Assembly (NCBI GenBank): GCA_964606895.1
Contig: CAZSHX010000103.1
Span: 1-11,498, forward strand
Reading direction: 5' to 3'
Source of the DNA: CAZSHX01 sp964606895
Lineage (GTDB): Bacteria; Bacteroidota; Ignavibacteria; Kapaibacteriales; UBA2268
Length of the DNA stretch: 11,498 bases
A program made the position numbers and the translations under genes. Under the pieces are notes generated by a model. That model saw only the letters and a program-made list of their open reading frames with translations, was not told the origin of the DNA and searched no databases. Positions 1 to 8,900 of the stretch are shown one piece after another (the first letter of the stretch is position 1; each line of letters opens with the position of its first letter).

Positions 1-69
1 TCCACAATTTACGAATCGGTGAACAATGGAAAATTCAAGCCATCTCAACCAAAACTGAGAAACTTCTGA
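1..69 (+). CDS. Possible 3' end of an upstream gene (partial)
   Basis: Frame 1 is open from the window edge to a TGA at 67-69 and gives 22 residues ending in PKLRNF. Its stop lies 12 nt before a strong hairpin (82-115), the arrangement expected of a gene end. Frame 3 is also open (to a TAG at 114-116), but it would run through the whole hairpin, so frame 1 is preferred. Nothing in so short a tail identifies a family. It is equally possible that no gene ends here. Confidence 0.3.
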   Translation, partial: STIYESVNNGKFKPSQPKLRNF

Positions 70-81
70 AAAATATCAACA

Positions 82-115
82 TAACTCTCCCTATTACGTG
101 CATTAGGGAGAGTTA
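82..115 (+). terminator. Hairpin, probable transcription terminator of the upstream gene
   Basis: The arms TAACTCTCCCTA (82-93) and TAGGGAGAGTTA (104-115) pair perfectly over 12 bp around a 10-nt loop. The 3' side is followed by GGGTTTAAT, so the U tract is short and not a textbook rho-independent tail. The position just after the frame 1 stop at 69 and before a 590-nt non-coding stretch supports a terminator or 3'-end stabilising role. It could act on either strand. Confidence 0.5.
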
Positions 116-579
116 GGGTTTAATCATATTTCATACTCGATCAAGATAATATTGAAAAGAAAATTTCAAATGGTTATCTTTTTTATTTTCGAATTTGTTA
201 ATATTTTTTTCTATTAATTTTTATCGAATTTGAATTGGTGCTATTTCAACTACGACTGATTATTCATTTTGGATTTGTCTATAATTAATTGATGAAATTC
301 TATTTCTTTTCAATTATATTGAATGGATGTTCCTGATAAGTAAAAATCCGGAAATTGATGAAGATTTCAGTTTTTTTACAGTCTCTGAAATAAAAATGGG
401 CTAACTCCACCGAGACTTTCAAGCTGATTAATTTTCCTGAGTTTGTCATTCTTTCCTGAGAAAAATCGAAAAAAACTTTTTTCCCTCAACTTTTTTGTCA
501 TCACAATTAAATGACATTTTAATAATTTATGAATTTCACTTATCTTTTTCTTTAGTAAAATTCATGTTAATATTTAAAA

Positions 580-634
580 AATACACTAAAGTTGGAGATC
601 TAGTTAAAATAAATATTCTATATTTTAGTGTATT
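580..634. promoter_or_regulatory. 11-bp inverted repeat, candidate operator or leader hairpin
   Basis: AATACACTAAA (580-590) and TTTAGTGTATT (624-634) are perfect reverse complements separated by 33 nt. The half-site core TTTAGT recurs at 551-556 and 661-666, giving four copies in about 115 bp (one inverted) just before the first gene. The right arm ends 10 nt before the -33-like element of the candidate promoter. This could be a binding site for a dimeric regulator or, if transcription starts further upstream, a stem with a large loop. The cognate regulator is not visible in the window. Confidence 0.35.
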
Positions 635-643
635 GAAAAGTAA

Positions 644-673
644 TTGTAATAAATACTGTTTTTAGTACATTTT
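644..673 (+). promoter_or_regulatory. Weak Bacteroidota-type promoter candidate
   Basis: TTG (644-646) followed after 19 nt by TACATTTT (666-673) approximates the known Bacteroidota pattern TTTG-N19-21-TAnnTTTG, with mismatches at the first base of the -33 box and the last base of the -7 box. Transcription would start near 680 and give a leader of roughly 25 nt before the ATG at 706. In such AT-rich DNA a match of this quality can arise by chance. Confidence 0.25.
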
Positions 674-705
674 TCGATGGGAATTTTATTAAACGTTTAT
701 ACTCA

Positions 706-2700
706 ATGATAAATTCAGTTCAATCGCTTTTTCTGACTGTTTTGTTGACTTGCTTGTTTATTATTGCACCAAGTCACATTTTGGCAGCTGATAGTACTGC
801 TTATCGCATAGGGATTAGTGCAGGTGCTGATTTCAATACTCATAAATCCGATATTCCTATTATCTGGGATGCTTCTGACTGTGGTCAATACAGCAACGGG
901 AAATCTTTGGGTTATCATGCAGGAATTAATTTTTCTTATTCGATTTGGGAGAATTTTCTCCAGGCTGACTTTAGATTGGTTTATCGTTCGCTACCTGTTA
1001 AACTCTCCACCACAACAGCTGATTTTCAGGTTTTCAATCCCCTAAAAAATGATTATGAAGCTCTTTCGATTGGTCATGAATTTAATTCTACCATGAACTA
1101 TCTATCTTTGGAGCCGGGAATATTAGTAAAGCCTTTTAATGATTTCCCTTTCAAAATCAGAATTTCTTTTGATGCAGGTAATCCCTTGTTTGGAGCTGAT
1201 TACGAAACTACTGACGAAATTCTTTCTCCCAAAATATATACTTTCCCGGAGAAAACACAAAAGCATACAACCCAAAACGGTACTCTTGAAGGTGCCGGAA
1301 CTTCTTATGGAGTAACCGGTGGAGTTATTTACGAGTATCAATTAGCTAAAAACTGGTACTTTCTTGGTGAACTGAATTATCGTCACCCACTGAATTCTGC
1401 GTTAACAAATAACCGTTTAAACACCTCATGGATTGGTCTTAATGCCGGTATTCAATATGCTTTCGGATTTAAAGAAGAAAAAATTCAGGAAAAGCCTGTT
1501 ATAATTGACACTCCAAAAATTGCACAACCGGTAATAGTTGAAATTACGCCTAAAAAGATAGTTACTGCCGACGTTTTACCAACCGGGTTGGATGTTATGG
1601 AAACTGTTGTTACCCAGACTTATCCAATTTTGCCTTATGTTTTCTTCGATTGTTCTTCTTACGATATCAAGCCTCTATATCAAAGAAATGAAAAAGCTAA
1701 ATTTAGTGAGCAGAATCTTCCAAACGAAACACTTCAGATTTATTACTCAATGCTGAATATCATTGGGTTAAGGATGACTCAGAATCCATCAGCCGAATTG
1801 ACAATTACCGGAATGAGCGACGGTAGAGAGGAAGCCACAAAAAACGAACGGCTTAGTCTTGCTGAAAAAAGAGCTAATTCTGTATCTGATTATTTAATTA
1901 AATTCTGGAAGATTGATAAGGATAGAATTGCTGTTAAAGTTAGGGAAACACCTGAACTTGCAACCAGTACTACCTACCAGGAGGGTTATGACGAAAACAG
2001 AAGAGTTGAGATAAATTCGCAGGATTTCGAGATTCTGAAACCTGTCATTTATTCAAGATTTAAGGAATATGAGTTATTATCTTCTGAATTTAAATTAGAT
2101 GTTATTTCAGATAGTCTCGAATTAATCGCCGATAGAAAAATCACCTTGTTTGCCAGTGAAATACCTATAGTTGTGAAATCTATGAATACAGCAGATAATA
2201 CTTTAAAAATAATAATAGATGATTCTCAAAAGCAACTAATAACAACGGCTTTGACTGCGAAGAAAGACATTACCATAAAATTCGAATATTCATCAGATGG
2301 AAAAATCTTTGAGAATGAGAAACATTTGAAAATTATCAAAACAGAAAATAATTTTGAACTGGGCAGATTAAATCTGATTGTTTTCGATTTCGACAAATCA
2401 GAAATAAACAAAATGAACAAAGATTTGATTAGAAATTTTGTCGTCAATTCAATTGCAGATAATTCAACGGTTTCAATTGTCGGTTCTACTGATAAACTTG
2501 GTGAGCACAAATATAATCAGTCTCTTTCAGAAGAAAGAGCTCAAAGTGCTTTCAGATTCATTAAAAGCATAAAACCAAAAGCCGAGTTTAAAGAAATAAT
2601 CGGAATTGGAGATTCCAAATTGTTGTACAGCAATGCAATCCCGGAAGGGAGATTCTATTGCCGTACTGTTTTAATTGAAGTAGTAACACCCATTAAATAA
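706..2700 (+). CDS. Outer-membrane barrel-like protein with two OmpA-type domains
   Basis: This 664-residue protein probably sits in the outer membrane and grips peptidoglycan. A Sec signal peptide spans about residues 1-27 (hydrophobic SLFLTVLLTCLFIIAP, then ILAAD). Residues 30-255 are rich in alternating, aromatic-ended strands ending in YAFGF, as in Bacteroidota porin-like barrels. A Pro-rich linker (258-285) follows. OmpA domain 1 covers about 308-437 (D372, R389, NRRVEI 431-436) and OmpA domain 2 about 553-660 (D596 and R611, 15 residues apart as in E. coli OmpA D271/R286, with YNQSLSEERA between). Residues 440-550 look like an extra beta-rich module. Two OmpA domains in one chain are unusual. 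The ATG at 706 is chosen because the signal peptide begins there and the upstream ATG (676) stops in frame. No Shine-Dalgarno is visible. It heads the operon. The OmpA-family call is strong; the barrel fold and role are inferred. Confidence 0.88.
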   Translation: MINSVQSLFLTVLLTCLFIIAPSHILAADSTAYRIGISAGADFNTHKSDIPIIWDASDCGQYSNGKSLGYHAGINFSYSIWENFLQADFRLVYRSLPVKLSTTTADFQVFNPLKNDYEALSIGHEFNSTMNYLSLEPGILVKPFNDFPFKIRISFDAGNPLFGADYETTDEILSPKIYTFPEKTQKHTTQNGTLEGAGTSYGVTGGVIYEYQLAKNWYFLGELNYRHPLNSALTNNRLNTSWIGLNAGIQYAFGFKEEKIQEKPVIIDTPKIAQPVIVEITPKKIVTADVLPTGLDVMETVVTQTYPILPYVFFDCSSYDIKPLYQRNEKAKFSEQNLPNETLQIYYSMLNIIGLRMTQNPSAELTITGMSDGREEATKNERLSLAEKRANSVSDYLIKFWKIDKDRIAVKVRETPELATSTTYQEGYDENRRVEINSQDFEILKPVIYSRFKEYELLSSEFKLDVISDSLELIADRKITLFASEIPIVVKSMNTADNTLKIIIDDSQKQLITTALTAKKDITIKFEYSSDGKIFENEKHLKIIKTENNFELGRLNLIVFDFDKSEINKMNKDLIRNFVVNSIADNSTVSIVGSTDKLGEHKYNQSLSEERAQSAFRFIKSIKPKAEFKEIIGIGDSKLLYSNAIPEGRFYCRTVLIEVVTPIK

Positions 2701-2718
2701 CTTTTATAAACTACAATC

Positions 2719-2723
2719 GAGGT
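2719..2723 (+). promoter_or_regulatory. Ribosome binding site of the DUF1800 gene
   Basis: GAGGT lies 5 nt before the ATG at 2729 and fixes that start. The OmpA-like gene ends only 28 nt upstream and no hairpin lies between, which supports co-transcription. Confidence 0.6.
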
Positions 2724-2728
2724 AAATC

Positions 2729-4330
2729 ATGAAAAGAAGAGACTTACTTCTTAATTTGTTGGGAAATAATGAAATACTTTCGGGTACTTTGGATGAGTAC
2801 ACATCTCAGCTGGACTATTCCAAAGCACTTCATCTGCTACGCAGAATAACATTTCATCCAACACCGGAGCAGATTAATCAAATTGTCGGGAAGACACCTG
2901 CAGAAGCTTTCGAAATAATTATCGGAGGCGGAACTGAAACACTTCCCGAACCATCCCCATCAATGAAAACATGGCTGGACGTATTAGAAGAGGACCCTCT
3001 CTCGAATCTGCCCCAGGACATTAGAAGCGAAATTGAAGGACGACACAAATCCAGATTTGCTGAGTTTGCTAATTGGTGGCTCGATAAAATGAGAGAAGAA
3101 TCGTTCCCTGCTGTTGAAAAACTAACTTTATTTCTCCATACTATCTGGTGCAATGAATTTACTTATGATACTCTTGCACTTATACCTCCTCCACTGATTT
3201 ATAGGAATAATGTAAGGCTTAGAAAAAACAGAGTTGCTAATTACAATCTTCTTGCTGAAGATATGACTCTGGACGGAGCAATGATTCTGTATCAGAGTCT
3301 GTTTTATAGTGATAAGTCAGCTCCGAACGAGAATTATATGCGTGAGTTAATGGAACTGTTTACAATGGGAATCGGGGACTTGCAAACTGGCGAATCCAAC
3401 TATACTGAAGGTGATATCCGTGAAGGTGCAAGAGCTTTAACAGGTTGGAGAACGGTAGTTTACCTTGGACAGAATGGTGCTCCTGCAAACCGTCCATTTG
3501 AAACTTTTTTTGTGAAGTCCCAGCATGATACAGGTGCCAAAAAGATTATGCAATTTGGTGAGATTGCACCTATTGCTGATGATGAAAATACGGAAGACCT
3601 TGTAAAAAACAAAGAAGTTAAAGGATTAGTAAATATACTATTTACTGAAAAGGGTCTTTCAATTTCGAGATTTGTTTGCGAGAAAATGCTTCGGTTCTTT
3701 GTTTACAGTAACCCGGGCTCTATTAATATGACTATAATAAATGAACTTGCTAATTATATGAAGGATAATAACTTCAACTTGAGAATGGTTTTCAAAAAGT
3801 TATTTACCAGCCAGTACTTTTTTTCTGATGAGGTTATTGGCTGTCAGATTAAAACCCCACCTGAGTTTATTATAGGTTTAGAAAGGATATTGGGTATAGA
3901 TTATGATTCAATTGCCGCCGGAAGTACAAGAACTTCTGTATTTTCACTTGAACAAATTCTTTACGATCCGCCAAACGTAGGCAGTTGGAAAGCATACAGA
4001 ACTTGGATTAGTACTACAACTTATCCTTTACGAGTAAAATATGCCAAAGAATTAATTGCAAAAGTGTCGGATAATCAACTTATTTCTCTTGTAAAAAAAG
4101 TTCCAGACTATAATATCAATTTTAATAATTTGGTAACATTTCTTGTAGGTTATCTTCTGCCTGTTAGTTTGAATAAGGCAAGGGCAGATAAATACAGTGT
4201 TGTGCTATTAAACGGATTAACCGAAAGTGAGTGGTTAACAGGTATTGATGCAGGAAATGCGAAAGTTGCCGAAGGAATCAGACTTTTTCTAAATAACATT
4301 ATTTTGTCACCCGATTTCCAATTATGTTAA
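2729..4330 (+). CDS. DUF1800 family protein
   Basis: A 533-residue member of DUF1800 (PF08811), a family of unknown biochemical function that is usually encoded next to DUF1501. Family hallmarks run in order: LLRRITF (36-42), the LFLHTIWCNEF helix (134-144), ENYMRELMELFTMGIG (201-216), YTEGDIREGARALTGW (225-240), HDTGAKKI (266-273), FVCEKMLRFFV (315-325), PPEF (377-380) and PPNVGSW (414-420). Length is normal for the family. The N-terminus MKRRDLLLNLLG has a twin arginine, but the hydrophobic run is very short and polar residues follow, so no convincing signal peptide is present. There is no T9SS tail either. It may stay inside the cell or leave with its partner. The gene is followed after 10 nt by the DUF1501 gene, whose ribosome site overlaps this stop codon, pointing to coupled translation. 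Family call is firm; function is unknown. Confidence 0.93.
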   Translation: MKRRDLLLNLLGNNEILSGTLDEYTSQLDYSKALHLLRRITFHPTPEQINQIVGKTPAEAFEIIIGGGTETLPEPSPSMKTWLDVLEEDPLSNLPQDIRSEIEGRHKSRFAEFANWWLDKMREESFPAVEKLTLFLHTIWCNEFTYDTLALIPPPLIYRNNVRLRKNRVANYNLLAEDMTLDGAMILYQSLFYSDKSAPNENYMRELMELFTMGIGDLQTGESNYTEGDIREGARALTGWRTVVYLGQNGAPANRPFETFFVKSQHDTGAKKIMQFGEIAPIADDENTEDLVKNKEVKGLVNILFTEKGLSISRFVCEKMLRFFVYSNPGSINMTIINELANYMKDNNFNLRMVFKKLFTSQYFFSDEVIGCQIKTPPEFIIGLERILGIDYDSIAAGSTRTSVFSLEQILYDPPNVGSWKAYRTWISTTTYPLRVKYAKELIAKVSDNQLISLVKKVPDYNINFNNLVTFLVGYLLPVSLNKARADKYSVVLLNGLTESEWLTGIDAGNAKVAEGIRLFLNNIILSPDFQLC

Positions 4331-4334
4331 GGAG
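4329..4334 (+). promoter_or_regulatory. Ribosome binding site of the DUF1501 gene, overlapping the previous stop
   Basis: AAGGAG begins inside the TAA stop (4328-4330) of the DUF1800 gene and sits 6 nt before the ATG at 4341. This is the strongest Shine-Dalgarno in the window. The overlap suggests translational coupling of the DUF1800/DUF1501 pair. Confidence 0.7.
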
Positions 4335-4340
4335 CTAACC

Positions 4341-5930
4341 ATGAAAAGAAGAAAATTTATCGGTATCACTGCATCTACAACTGCAGGTCTATTGCTGGCT
4401 CCAAAAGTGCTCAAAGCCAAGGGAGATTTCAGTATTATTCCGAACGATAGAATCCAATCTCTTGAGGATGATAATATAACTATTATAATTGAACTTTTTG
4501 GCGGAAACGACGGAATCAACACGATTGTACCTGCCGATGACGATGAGTATTACAAGCTTCGTAAATCAATAGGTTTACCAAAAACAATTGCAATAAAAGT
4601 CAATGATATTTATATGAATCCTGCTCTAACCCAGAATCAAAAAAATGAAGGAATGAAAACAATGTTCGAAGATGGCAGACTTGCTATTGTCGAGGGAATT
4701 GGTTACGATTCACCGACTTTGTCTCACTTCCGTTCAGAAGATATCTGGCTTAGCGGCATCAATCCTAAAACTAATAACAATATAAAGCTTTTAGAAGGTT
4801 GGCTTGGACGATATTTTGCACTCAAATTACCGAATTTCCCGATAGAAATTCCGGAACATCCCCTGTCAATAGCTATTGACGGTACAATTCCCCTAACCTT
4901 TAAAAGCGACAAAGGTCACATGGGTATTGCTCTAACTGACCCCGACAAATTCTATCAGCTTGGTGCAGGCTTAACTCCTTCCGAAGCATTATTTCCGGGA
5001 AATGACAATTATGAAAAGGAATTCAATTTCATTCATGCTATTGCCAAGCAATCAGAAGTTTATTCAATTGCCGTTAAGAATGCTTATGAATTAGGGAAAA
5101 CTAAGATAAACGGTAATCTTTACAGTTCTTCGACTCTCTCTCAAAAAATGAAGCTTATATCGTCATTAATCGCCGGCGGACTGAAAACCAAAGTTTACTT
5201 TTTGAAAATCAGTAATTTCGATTCTCATGCCCAACAAGCAACTGCCGACTTCACAGGTCAGCACTATACCTTGCTTAACGAAACTGCAAAGGCAATTACA
5301 GAGTTTATGGAAGATGCTTCAGTTGTTGGTTTTTCCGAAAGAGTAACCGGTATGACAATTTCTGAATTTGGTAGAAGAGCTTACGACAACGGTAGCCGTG
5401 GAACTGACCATGGTGCCGCATCCATGCAATTCATCTGGGGTCATGACAAATATATTAATGGCGGCTATTGGAACAACCGACCGAAGCTTACCGATTTGGA
5501 TATAAACGGCAATTTAAAGTATCAGACTGACTATCGGGTTATTTATAGTGAATTTTTGGAGAAAAGACTGGGGGCGACTCCGGCGGATATAACGGCAGTA
5601 TTTGGAGAGTCATTCCTGCCTTTGAATATTCTGGAAAAGAGAACATCTTCTGTTGATGATTATCTGAAACCGCAGTTGAATGAATATGTTAAGGTTTATC
5701 CGAATCCTTCAACAGGGAATGGACTTATATCTTTTGAACTTCATACTCCTGGGATTGTTAATATAACAATTTACAACACTCACGGCAGAGAAGAGCTTAT
5801 TATTCAAAATAATTTTCTTACCTCGGGAATCTATGAAATACCGTTTACTTTGAATAAAAATGGTTCATTCATTTGTTCTGTATCCGTAGGTAAAAAGCGT
5901 TACAACTCAAAATTTGTTATCACTAAATAG
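4341..5930 (+). CDS. DUF1501 family protein with T9SS C-terminal sorting domain
   Basis: A 529-residue DUF1501 (PF07394) protein. The family belongs to the alkaline-phosphatase-like fold group, but its substrate is unknown. The start MKRRKFIGITASTTAGLLLAP resembles a twin-arginine (Tat) signal: RRKFI, a hydrophobic stretch, then KAKG near residue 28. Family motifs are FGGNDGINTIVP (53-64), SHFRSEDIW (128-136), NFDSHAQQ (292-299), SEFGRR (341-346) and GTDHG (354-358). The Asp/His residues in these are the likely metal ligands, so the catalytic core looks intact. Residues about 449-529 form a type A T9SS sorting domain: VYPNPSTG (452-459), a beta-rich core with ITIYNTHGRE, SGIYEI, and a final FVITK. 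It should therefore cross the outer membrane by T9SS and be surface-attached or released. Combining Tat-like and T9SS signals is unusual. A run of seven T follows the stop without a GC stem. Confidence 0.92.
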   Translation: MKRRKFIGITASTTAGLLLAPKVLKAKGDFSIIPNDRIQSLEDDNITIIIELFGGNDGINTIVPADDDEYYKLRKSIGLPKTIAIKVNDIYMNPALTQNQKNEGMKTMFEDGRLAIVEGIGYDSPTLSHFRSEDIWLSGINPKTNNNIKLLEGWLGRYFALKLPNFPIEIPEHPLSIAIDGTIPLTFKSDKGHMGIALTDPDKFYQLGAGLTPSEALFPGNDNYEKEFNFIHAIAKQSEVYSIAVKNAYELGKTKINGNLYSSSTLSQKMKLISSLIAGGLKTKVYFLKISNFDSHAQQATADFTGQHYTLLNETAKAITEFMEDASVVGFSERVTGMTISEFGRRAYDNGSRGTDHGAASMQFIWGHDKYINGGYWNNRPKLTDLDINGNLKYQTDYRVIYSEFLEKRLGATPADITAVFGESFLPLNILEKRTSSVDDYLKPQLNEYVKVYPNPSTGNGLISFELHTPGIVNITIYNTHGREELIIQNNFLTSGIYEIPFTLNKNGSFICSVSVGKKRYNSKFVITK

Positions 5931-5946
5931 TTTTTTTCTTAATTTC

Positions 5947-5950
5947 AGGG
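5947..5950 (+). promoter_or_regulatory. Weak ribosome binding site of the large modular gene
   Basis: AGGG lies 7 nt before the TTG at 5958 and 10 nt before the adjacent ATG at 5961. The two starts differ by one residue and are in frame. ATG is the commoner start, while the spacing slightly favours TTG. The choice does not affect the signal peptide. Confidence 0.4.
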
Positions 5951-5957
5951 TTTTGTC

Positions 5958-8900
5958 TTGATGAATAGATATATAAAAATAGTGCTTATTCTTTCTTTCG
6001 TACTGCTTTTTGCTGAACAAGAGGCTCGAAGTACTGAAGTCTGCGATTCCAATCGTTCATGCGTTGGCAGAACCCTGAAATTTAAAGTATCATCAGGGAA
6101 AGGTGCTCATTATGCAGATATTGAGAACAATGATCTGCTAAAAAAACTCGGTGAAACCATGACAGTGGAAATGTGGCTTAAACCTGAAAAGCAAAGTGGG
6201 AAACTGCAATATATTTGCGGACTTTGGGGACCCGGTGAAGATAAAAATGATTCATGGATTGCTTATATTTCTCCGGATGATTCACTCACTTTTGAATTAA
6301 ACGGATTAAATAGTCTCGGACCAATTGACAACACAGTTGTTAAAATCTATGCAGGTAATCTCTATAATTCCTGGAACCATTATGCTTTTGTTTTCAACGG
6401 AAAAACAGGCTATGCTTATATACTGATTAATGCAGAGGTTAAGGACTCATCAAGAAACTCATTTTATCCTCTGTCTCGGTTAAAGAAAATTTCTAACGAC
6501 GAACTTTCAATTCAGCTTGGAAGTACGAATGCAATTTCCAATGACCAAAACCAAAACAGAACTTTCAAAGGAGATATGGATGAAATCAGGATATGGGGTA
6601 AGGCTTTAAGCCCGTCAGATTTATATTGCCTGAAAGACAAAGCATTAGGAGGAAAAGAAGATAGTCTGCTCCTTTACTACCGTTGCAACGATCCGGGATA
6701 TGTCTATACTTTATGTGATGCAACAGGTCATAATAATATTGGTTATATTCGTAGCGGACTTTCTGCAGATTGGTCAAACCGTAGTGATTTTGTAAAAGTT
6801 CTGATAACACCAATGTCAATTGTTGATACTGTTTATTGCGACAATGAAAAGATTTATGATTTTGTTATTACTGATACTTCAGTTTGTTCAACAGGTGGTT
6901 ATCTAAGAACAACAACTGGCTATCCCGACAAATTCAAGCTGATTTACAACAACAAAGAATATCCATTAATCAACTGGAATTATATCCCACTTATTCCAAA
7001 AACACCGATAACATTTAAAGTTAAAGCAAAATGTGATTTTATCGGAACTGTAACAACACGATTTGAAATACGAAATTCGAATGCCTGCGGATGGGGAATT
7101 GCCAATATACCAATTTCTATTACAAGGCTCACTGAACTAAGCATGTCAAAGCTTCAGATTGGCTTTGATTCTTTGAAAGCCAGATGCATTGAGAGACCTT
7201 ATATTGATTCTACAATTAAAATCTGCAATAATACTAACGGTTCGGGAACACCAAGAAATGTGACAATCAATAGTTTTTCAGTGAAAATGCCGAATGTCTA
7301 TTCTCTTACTTATCCTGCATTACCGAGAGTTTTAAAACCCGGTGAATGTATTGATGTCAGTATCAGATTCTTTTCCAAAGATACCACAGCTACTTATTTT
7401 GATACTTTGAAAATACAATCCGATGACAAATGTGCTCCACTGGCGGCAATTCCGTTATATGGCAAGGTCAAAGAAGTAATTGGCTTGTACCAGCGAGGTT
7501 CAAAAATCAAAATTGATTCGATAAATTTTGGTAAGTCTTGCTTAAACTTTCCTTCAGATGCAGTAGAATATTCCTGGGAAAACTTAGTTGAAAGGGATAT
7601 CACTGTAACTAATATTATAATTCCACCCAATTTTTTGGGCAAACCATTCAAATTCCCTGTTACTTTAAAACCTGTTACAGGTTATCAGCCGAACTATTTC
7701 AGATTTCTTCCAAAGCAAAAAGGCAATTTTGTTGATTCTATTGTTTTCGAAATAAAATCAGAAGGATGTACAATCCGCAGACCTATTTATATAAAAGGAA
7801 TCGGATATGATGCGGCTATAAGTTTTGCAACTCCATCAGTTGATTTTTCTACTGTGATTGTTGGTCAGGAATCTACTCTGAATGTTCAAATAAAGAATGA
7901 AAGTGACGACCCGCTTGCGGCATCAATTTATCTCAAGCAAGGAGATCCTTTTTATTTAACAGGAGCCAAATCAATTAATATCCCGCCAAATAGTACCAGA
8001 ACATTTCCTATGACTTTCAGACCTGCCATAGCAGGCACTTTTAAGGATGAAGTCTGTATCTATGAGAATTCCTGCTTCCAGTCATTCTGTGTTCCCGTAA
8101 CAGGCAAAGCGATTGTTCAGAGATTTTCATTTATTCCTGAAATTATGGAACTCCGCAATGTGCTTGGATGCCAGACCAGAGATACAATTCTGGAAATTAA
8201 AAATATTTCGGGACAGCCCCAAACATTATCCAACTTCTCAATAACGCCGGCTGTGAGTCCGTTTTTACTTTTGGAACCTGCAGTTTTGCCACCTTCGGTT
8301 GTACTATCATCTGATGAATCCATTAAATTCAGAATCCGATACATTCCTAATGACATTGTAAACGACAGAGCAGACAGAGCATTCCTGAATTATCAGACAA
8401 GCGATAACGAAAAATGGTCAGCTAAACTTTATGGAACATCGGTTATTCCAAAAATGTTTTTGACTGAGGAAATATTATATGAAACAATTGAAGTTGGAGG
8501 AAGCAGAAGAGACACAATTACTTTCGAAAATATATCATTGTTTGATATTTATGTGGACAGCATGAAAGTAAGTCAGGGATTTTCTATCGTCAATCCCGTT
8601 GGTTTTTCAGGAAAATTAATGAAGCCAAGAGACTCTATAATGATAATTGTTGATTTTCTGCCTACTGAAGATAAACAGTATAACGGGAATTTGACAATTT
8701 ATTCAGCTCAGCCTTGCCTGTCGGTTAAGCAATCCAAACTTACCGGTAGGGGAATAATAGTTCCATTGGATGCTCCTCTGAAAGTTATCAGTTACGGGTT
8801 CATAAAGCCCTGCGAGTGCGAAGTAAGAACAATTCCAATGATTAATAATTCGTTTAATTTCAATATGTCAATTGATAGTATATGGATAGATACTGCAAAT

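Larger units (their letters stand above)
116..705. other. AT-rich intergenic region upstream of the operon
   Basis: I see no supportable gene on either strand here. The stretch is very AT-rich with frequent stops in all frames. It contains a 9-bp direct repeat TCGAATTTG (189-197 and 224-232), a small TGTCAT/ATGACA inverted repeat (496-501/511-516), and the stronger inverted repeat and promoter candidate listed separately. A 14-codon ORF at 292-336 resembles the start of a lipoprotein signal peptide but stops at once. The length of the region before a four-gene operon makes it a likely home for regulatory sites. Confidence 0.6.

Noticed and set aside
189..232. 9-bp direct repeat TCGAATTTG in the upstream intergenic region
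   Set aside because: Two short AT-rich copies 35 bp apart are not remarkable at this base composition.
292..336. 14-residue ORF (MKFYFFSIILNGCS) resembling the start of a lipoprotein signal peptide
   Set aside because: It stops right after the cysteine-serine, and no frame continues it. It could be the relic of a decayed gene but is too short to call.
1123..1341. Antisense open frames inside the four large genes (for example 1123-1341, 2226-2510, 2878-3153, 7394-7651)
   Set aside because: They are shadows of confident + strand genes with no independent start signals or domain features.
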